Below are positions 41,574 through 64,000 of a DNA stretch of 64,000 nucleotides, in pieces. Where the stretch lies: positions 1,388,501 through 1,452,500 of the forward strand of contig NC_087191.1 of the NCBI RefSeq assembly GCF_035594125.1. Reading direction: 5' to 3'. Under the pieces are notes generated by a model. That model saw only the letters and a list, made by a program, of their open reading frames with translations, was not told the origin of the DNA and did no database searches. The translations under genes and the position numbers were made by a program. The stretch is from Scylla paramamosain. Taxonomy: Eukaryota > Arthropoda > Malacostraca > Decapoda > Portunidae. Each line of letters opens with the position of its first letter. Position 1 is the first letter of the stretch.

Positions 41574-42250
41574 TGTGCGACTCCTGCCTCTGTGACGGCT
41601 GTGTCGGTGGGCGTAGCTTGGTATCGGAGTCACTATTATTTTTCTCGATAATCATCACTCACAACATCCTTGTGCAAGTGGGTTATCAAAGTTAGTCTGG
41701 CGTGTTGCGTTTTACTTACTTTGTCTTACAGCTCAACAACAGTGCACTTCTATACTACTCAATCACACGACTAAGATTATTTGCAAAGTTATTAAGACTC
41801 TTGTGTCTTGGTCAGAGTCTAAGTCTTTGAGAAACTCGTGACTGGGTGACACAGGTTGTGCGTCTGTACTATCTTGGTGTCTGGCTGCTACTGACTCTAA
41901 AAGGATTATCCGAGAGGTGCCTAGGCATACGTCATAGATTTCCATAGCCAATAATATCAAACAAAATGAATGACGTTTTAATCTCCACCCAATGGGAGGT
42001 AAGCCTTTAACAAGCTGAATGGTCATAAAACAAACCGGCTGTTTATAGTTAAGCTTGGCTGTTATCAATTCAACGTCCTGTTCACCTCTTGCACAATTCT
42101 TCTAATACTGGCGTTAGATTCTCTAACGCGTCTGTAATTTCCTTGTAATTCTACTCCGATATCTATTCTTTTTTTTTCATGCAAGGTAGTGCCTATTACA
42201 CTACGAGTATATCTGCCAGATGGCGCCGACCAACTTTGCAGACTAGGTCC
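41574..42250 (-). repeat. Gypsy-1 5' LTR, outer boundary uncertain
   Basis: On the minus strand the LTR would end TCGCACA at 41574. TATAAACAGCC at about 42046-42036 (minus) could be its TATA box. I could not fix the outer end, and there is no 3' LTR to compare; 42250 is only an estimate. Confidence 0.45.
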
Positions 42251-42404
42251 GGGATGATCAGTCCACCCTATATGTATTTTTCTTTTCAGTGTTTGTTTCT
42301 CCTACTTAAGCAGCAGGTCACAGCTCCAGACTTACACCAGTTACCTAATCATTGCTAGTAATATATAGGTGAACAGGGGATACACTGGAAAAAAGATCGT
42401 CTAA

Positions 42405-42471
42405 AGACTTATGACCCAGGTTTCAAACCCGGGCCCTCCCGATTTTGAGTCGGGCACGCTAGCCACTGCTC

Positions 42472-42478
<7 letters not shown>
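42405..42478 (-). repeat. tRNA-Leu-like sequence (SINE head or tRNA pseudogene)
   Basis: On the minus strand TAGTTGAGCAGTGG fits a polymerase III A box and GGTTTGAAACC a B box. CCCGA-CTCAAAA-TCGGG forms an anticodon stem-loop with anticodon CAA (Leu). The 5' acceptor strand is replaced by (AC)n, so it is not a functional tRNA. Confidence 0.6.
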
Positions 42479-42516
<38 letters not shown>

Positions 42517-42571
42517 CGCGGTGCGCGCGCACTCACTAACATACATTATTATTATTATTTTTTTTTTTCAG

Positions 42572-58391
<15,820 letters not shown>

Positions 58392-58580
58392 GTTAACCAT
58401 TTTCTCTTTCCACAGTCTGTCATAAATTAGCCAAATGCGAAGAAAGAGAACACTCGGATAGTATTAAAGCAGCTGATAAATACTTATAATTAACCATGGA
58501 GGAAAAGAAAAATATGAAAAGAAAAAAAAAGAGGGATAATAGAGAAAGGTATCGTTTCCTATTACGTGTAAGACGGCCAA

Positions 58581-59640
<1,060 letters not shown>

Positions 59641-59642
59641 GT

Positions 59643-59842
59643 CAAACTGCCAGCATCAGACCATGGTCACAAAACTGCCAGCATCAGACCATGGTCACAA
59701 AACTGCCAGCATCAGACCATGGTCACAAAACTGCCAGCATCAGACCATGGTCACAAAACTGCCAGCATCAGACCATGGTCACAAAACTGCCAGCATCAGA
59801 CCATGGTCACAAAACTGCCAGCATCAGACCATGGTCACAAAA
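59643..59842. repeat. 28-bp minisatellite, about 7 copies
   Basis: The unit contains ACTGCCAGCATCAGACC and ATGGTCACAAA. Copies look identical. Because 28 is not a multiple of 3 and the unit has no stop in the + frames, the frames interconvert and stay open. Confidence 0.95.
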
Positions 59843-60197
59843 CATCATGAAAGCTGTTTTAATAAGCCATGAATTGTGAAAATTCCAAATGATTTTTTAC
59901 TAAAAGAGGATAATCCAGATATAGTTAATAATTAATGAGAGAAAAAAACAAAATAATAGATATTACTGAAAAATAGGAAATAGTTGTCTAAATTTTTTTG
60001 TCGAGTAGATTAAGAGTTTTCAAGTAATGAACAATACAGGGTTAGCACTATTACATAAAGATATAAGTCGAGCGATCTGTGGTTTCTTTATGTGAAGTGT
60101 CTAAATCTTGCTGAGTTAGATATCTCGAAAATGACATTAGGAAATAGTGGGCAGAGTCACTAGCATATCATTATATTGGCTGCGGACGCAATTTTTA

Positions 60198-60199
<2 letters not shown>
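59843..60199. other. No gene recognised
   Basis: AT-rich sequence before the (TA)n tract. Confidence 0.5.

Positions 60200-60289
<90 letters not shown>
60200..60289. repeat. (TA)n tract
   Basis: Pure TA run abutting the truncated LINE 5' end. Confidence 0.95.
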
Positions 60290-60291
<2 letters not shown>

Positions 60292-63285
60292 CGTCGACGA
60301 CCCTAAGCGTCTTGACACCCCCCTCAACTTTTTCTTCATTAACTTCTGCAACATTCGCGGTCTAAGATCTAATTTTCAATCTGTAGAACACCACCTCTCC
60401 TCTTCTAAACCTCATCTTCTTTTCCTCACTGAAACTCAGGTGTCTGAGGCAACTGACAGTAGCCCCTTTTCTGTTCCCTCCTACTTTCTCTATCCTCATT
60501 TTCGATCCAAAGCTGGATGCTGCGTTTATGTGCGCAATGACTTAACCTGCTCTCGTGCCCACGCTCTTGAATCTTCCGAGTTTTCCACCATCTGGCTACG
60601 ACTACAGAGTCATTCTCATACTAAATTTATCTGTGCTGTATACCTCTCTCCTAACTCCTCTGACTATAAGAAATTCTTTGACTACTTAACTTCCAAAGTG
60701 GAGCACATTCTGACCCTCTTCCCTTTTGCAGAGATCTCCATTCTTGGAGACTTCAATGTTCACCACCAGCTTTGGCTTTCCTCTCCCTTCACTGACCATC
60801 CTGGTGAACTAGCCTACAACTTTGCTATCCTCCATGACCTAGAGCAATTGGTGCAACACCCTACTCGTATTCCTGACCGTCTTGGAGATACGCCCAACAT
60901 TCTTGACCTTTTCCTGACCTCTAATCCTTCTGCTTATGCTGTCACCCTTTCTTCTCCGTTGGGCTCCTCCGATCACAATCTCATATCTTTATCTTGTCCT
61001 ATCACTCCAATCCCTCCTCAGGATCCCCCTAAGCGAAGGTGCCTCTGGCGTTTTGCCTCTGCTAGTTGGGGGACCTGAGGCGGTATTTTGCTGATTTTCC
61101 TTGGAATGACTACTGCTTCCGTGTCAGAGACCCGTCTTTGTGTGCTGAGCGCATAACAGAGGTGATAGTGTCTGGCATGGAGGCGTACATTCCTCACTCT
61201 TTTGTCGTCCTAAACCTTCTAAACCTTGGTTTAACACAGCTTGTTCTCGTGCTATACATGATAGAGAGGTGGCCCACAAAAGGTACTTAAGCCTTCCATC
61301 ACCAGAATCTCATGCACTTTATATTTCTGCCCGGAACCATGCCAAGTCTGTTCTCCAACTAGCCAAAAACTCCTTCATTAACAGAAAATGTCAAAACCTT
61401 TCAAGATCTAACTCCCCTCGTGATTTCTGGCATCTAGCCAAAAATATCTCCAATAACTTTGCTTCTTCTTCTTTCCCTCCTCTACTTCAACCAGATGGCA
61501 CCACTGCTATCACATCTATTTCTAAAGCTGAACTCTTTGCTCAAACCTTTGCTAAAAATTCTACCTTGGACGATTCTGGGCTTGTTCCTCCTCTCCTCCA
61601 CCCTCTGACTACTTCATGCCTCGTATTAAAATTCTTCGTAATGATGTTTTCCATGCCCTCGCTGGCCTAAACCCTCAGAAGGCTTATGGACCTGATGGGG
61701 TCCCTCCTATTGTTCTCCGAAACTGTGCCTCCGTGCTTGCACCTTGCCTAGTCAAACTCTTTCAGCTCTGTCTGTCAACATCTACCTTTCCTTCTTGCTG
61801 GAAGTTTGCCTACATTCAACCTGTTCCTAAAAAGGGTGACCGCTCTAATCCCTCAAACTACCGTCCTATTGCTTTAATTTCCTGCTTATCTAAAGTTTTT
61901 GAATCTATCCTCAACAGGAAGATTCTTAAACATCTATCACTTCACAACCTTCTATCTGATCGCCAGTATGGGTTCCGTCAAGGCCGCTCTACTGGTGATC
62001 TTCTGCTTTCCTTACTGAGTCTTGGTCATCCTCTTTTAGAGACTTTGGTGAAACTTTTGCTGTTGCCCTGGACATATCAAAAGCCTTTGATAGAGTCTGG
62101 CACAAAGCTTTGATTTCCAAACTACCCTCCTACGGTTTCTATCCTTCTCTCTGTAACTTCATCTCAAGTTTCCTTTCTGACCGTTCTATTGCTGCTGTGG
62201 TAGACGGTCACTGTTCTTCTCCTAAATCTATTAACAGCGGTGTTCCTCAGGGTTCTGTCCTGTCACCCACTCTCTTCTTATTATTCATTAATGATCTTCT
62301 AAACCAAACTTCTTGTCCTATCCACTCCTATGCTGATGATACCACCCTGCACTTTTCCACGTCTTTTCATAGACGTCCAACCCTTCAGGAGGTAAACATA
62401 TCACGCAGGGAAGCCACAGAACGCCTGACTTCTGATCTTTCTAAAATTTCTGATTGGGGCAGAGCAAACTTGGTATTGTTCAATGCCTCAAAAACTCAAT
62501 TCCCCCATCTATCAACTCGACACAATCTTCCAGACAACTATCCCCTCTTCTTCAATGACACTCAACTGTCCCCCTCTTCTACACTGAACATCCTCGGTCT
62601 GTCCTTTACTTATAATCTGAACTGGAAACTTCACATCTCATCTCTAGCTAAAACAGCTTCTATGAAGTTAGGTGTTCTGAGACGTCTCCGCCAGTTTTTC
62701 TCACCCCCCAGCTGCTAACTCTGTACAAGGGCCTTATCCGTCCATGTATGGAGTATGCTTCACATGTCTGGGGGGGTTCCACTCATACTGCTGTTCTAGA
62801 CAGGGTGGAATCAAAAAGCTTTTCGTCTCATCAACTCCTCTCCTCTAACTGACTGTCTTCAGCCTCTCTCTCACCGCCGCAATGTTGCATCTCTTGCTGT
62901 CTTCTACCGCTATTTTCATGCTAACTGCTCTTCTGATCTTGCTAACTGCATGCCTCCCCTCCTTCCGCGGCCTCGTTGCACAAGACTTTCTTCTTTCTCT
63001 CACTCCTATTCTGTCCACCTCTCTAACGCAAGAGTTAACCAGTATTCTCAATCATTCATCCTTTCTCTGGTAAACTCTGGAACTCCTTGCCTGCTTCTGT
63101 ATTTCCACCTTCCTATGACTTGAATTCCTTCAAGAGGGAGGTTTCAAGACACTTATCCACCAATTTTTTACCACTGCTTTGACCCTTTTAGGGACTGGCA
63201 TTTCAGTGGGCATTTTTTTTATTAGATTTTTGTTGCCCTTGGCCAGTATCCTTCCTACATAAAAAAAAAAAAAAAAAAAAAAAAA
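60290..63285 (+). mobile_element. Jockey-like LINE, near-identical to the 12.5-kb copy
   Basis: Starts at CCGTCGACGACCC, some 45 bp further in than the 12495 copy, directly after (TA)n. Endonuclease and RT are complete in content but broken by about seven one- or two-base indels, several in homopolymers: a G-run at 61069, a T/C-run at about 61203, GG to G at about 62005, a C-run at about 62705, an A-run at 62815 and a C-run at 63061. YADD is intact at 62329-62340. It ends TTGCCCTTGGCCAGTATCC and poly(A). Confidence 0.93.
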
Positions 63286-63306
63286 TACTCGTATATATAT
63301 ATATCT

Positions 63307-63810
63307 TGGGGGGTTCCACTCATACTGCTCTTCTAGACAGGGTGGAATGAAAAGCTTTTCGTCTCATCAACTCCTCTCCTCTAACTGACTGTCTTCAGCC
63401 TCTCTCTCACCGCCGCAATGTTGCATCTCTAGCTGTCTTCTACTGCTATTTTCATGCTAACTGCTCTTCTGATCTTGCTAACTGCATGCCTCCCCTCCTC
63501 CCGCGACCTCGCTGCACAAGACTTTCTTCTTTCTCTCACCCCTATTCTGTCCACCTCTCAAACGCAAGAGTTAACCAGTATTCTCATTCGTTCATCCCTT
63601 TCTCTGGTAAACTCTGGAACTCCCTGCCTGCTTCTGTATTTCCACCTTCCTATGACTTGAATTCCTTCAGGAAGGAGGTTTCAAGACACTTATTCATCAA
63701 TTTTTGACCACTGCTTTGACCCTTTTATGGGACTGGCATTTCAGTGGGCATTTTTTTTGTTTGATTTTTGTTGCCCTCGGCCAGTGTCCATCCTACATAA
63801 AAAAAAAAAA
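63307..63810 (+). mobile_element. Jockey-like LINE 3' end
   Basis: Starts at TTGGGGGGTTCCACTC next to (TA)n and runs through the C-terminus ([17 protein letters not shown], about 63592) to the 3' UTR and poly(A). 5'-truncated at the G-run. Confidence 0.9.

Positions 63811-64000
<190 letters not shown>

Noticed and set aside
42405..42478. Functional tRNA-Leu gene
   Set aside because: The acceptor stem is missing and replaced by a dinucleotide tract.
59643..59842. CRISPR-like array
   Set aside because: Units are directly abutting with no unique spacers, and the context is eukaryotic.

Overview
The window looks like intronic and intergenic DNA from a decapod crustacean, probably a brachyuran crab. 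This is inferred from very long (TA)n, (CT)n and (GA)n tracts and from many copies of one jockey-like LINE that I know as abundant in crab genomes. No prokaryotic or organellar genes are seen. Most of the sequence is transposon remnants and microsatellites. All copy relationships and identities were judged by eye.

The one host gene I can support lies on the + strand across the right half. Five short exons (42572-42637, 46904-46998, 51634-51756, 57414-57631, 58266-58391) have AG/GT borders and matching phases at every junction. Together they encode a signal peptide and the extracellular N-terminal part of a crustacean ionotropic receptor (iGluR-related). Further exons would lie beyond 64000. 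Its introns hold LINE copies, a foldback element, palindromes and dinucleotide tracts.

Layout: 1-6440 CR1-like and jockey-like LINE remnants with microsatellites. 9745-10140 Penelope-like remnant (-). 11715-15630 piggyBac-like transposase split by a jockey-like LINE whose reading frame is open to its stop. 16834-17253 helix-turn-helix ORF. 19457-20884 circularly permuted inverted repeat, then a heat-shock-element-rich promoter with TATA and initiator before a short broken ORF. 21085-23490 Penelope-like element (RT and GIY-YIG). 24390-26529 LINE ORF1-like remnants. 26530-~42250 a three-level nest: Gypsy-1 (-) interrupted by Gypsy-2 (+, 30082-40251, TATG target duplication), whose 5' LTR is interrupted by a full-length two-ORF LINE (30403-35553, 15-bp target duplication). 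Gypsy-2 carries a textbook -1 frameshift signal between gag and pol. 43340-51150 jockey-like copies plus an RNase-H-bearing LINE with a MITE. 53484-54476 LINE 3' end and foldback element. 54477-60289 palindromic microsatellite blocks and a 28-bp minisatellite. 60290-63810 two more jockey-like copies.

Together the elements give a relative insertion order, and the host gene shows exons surviving as small islands between them.
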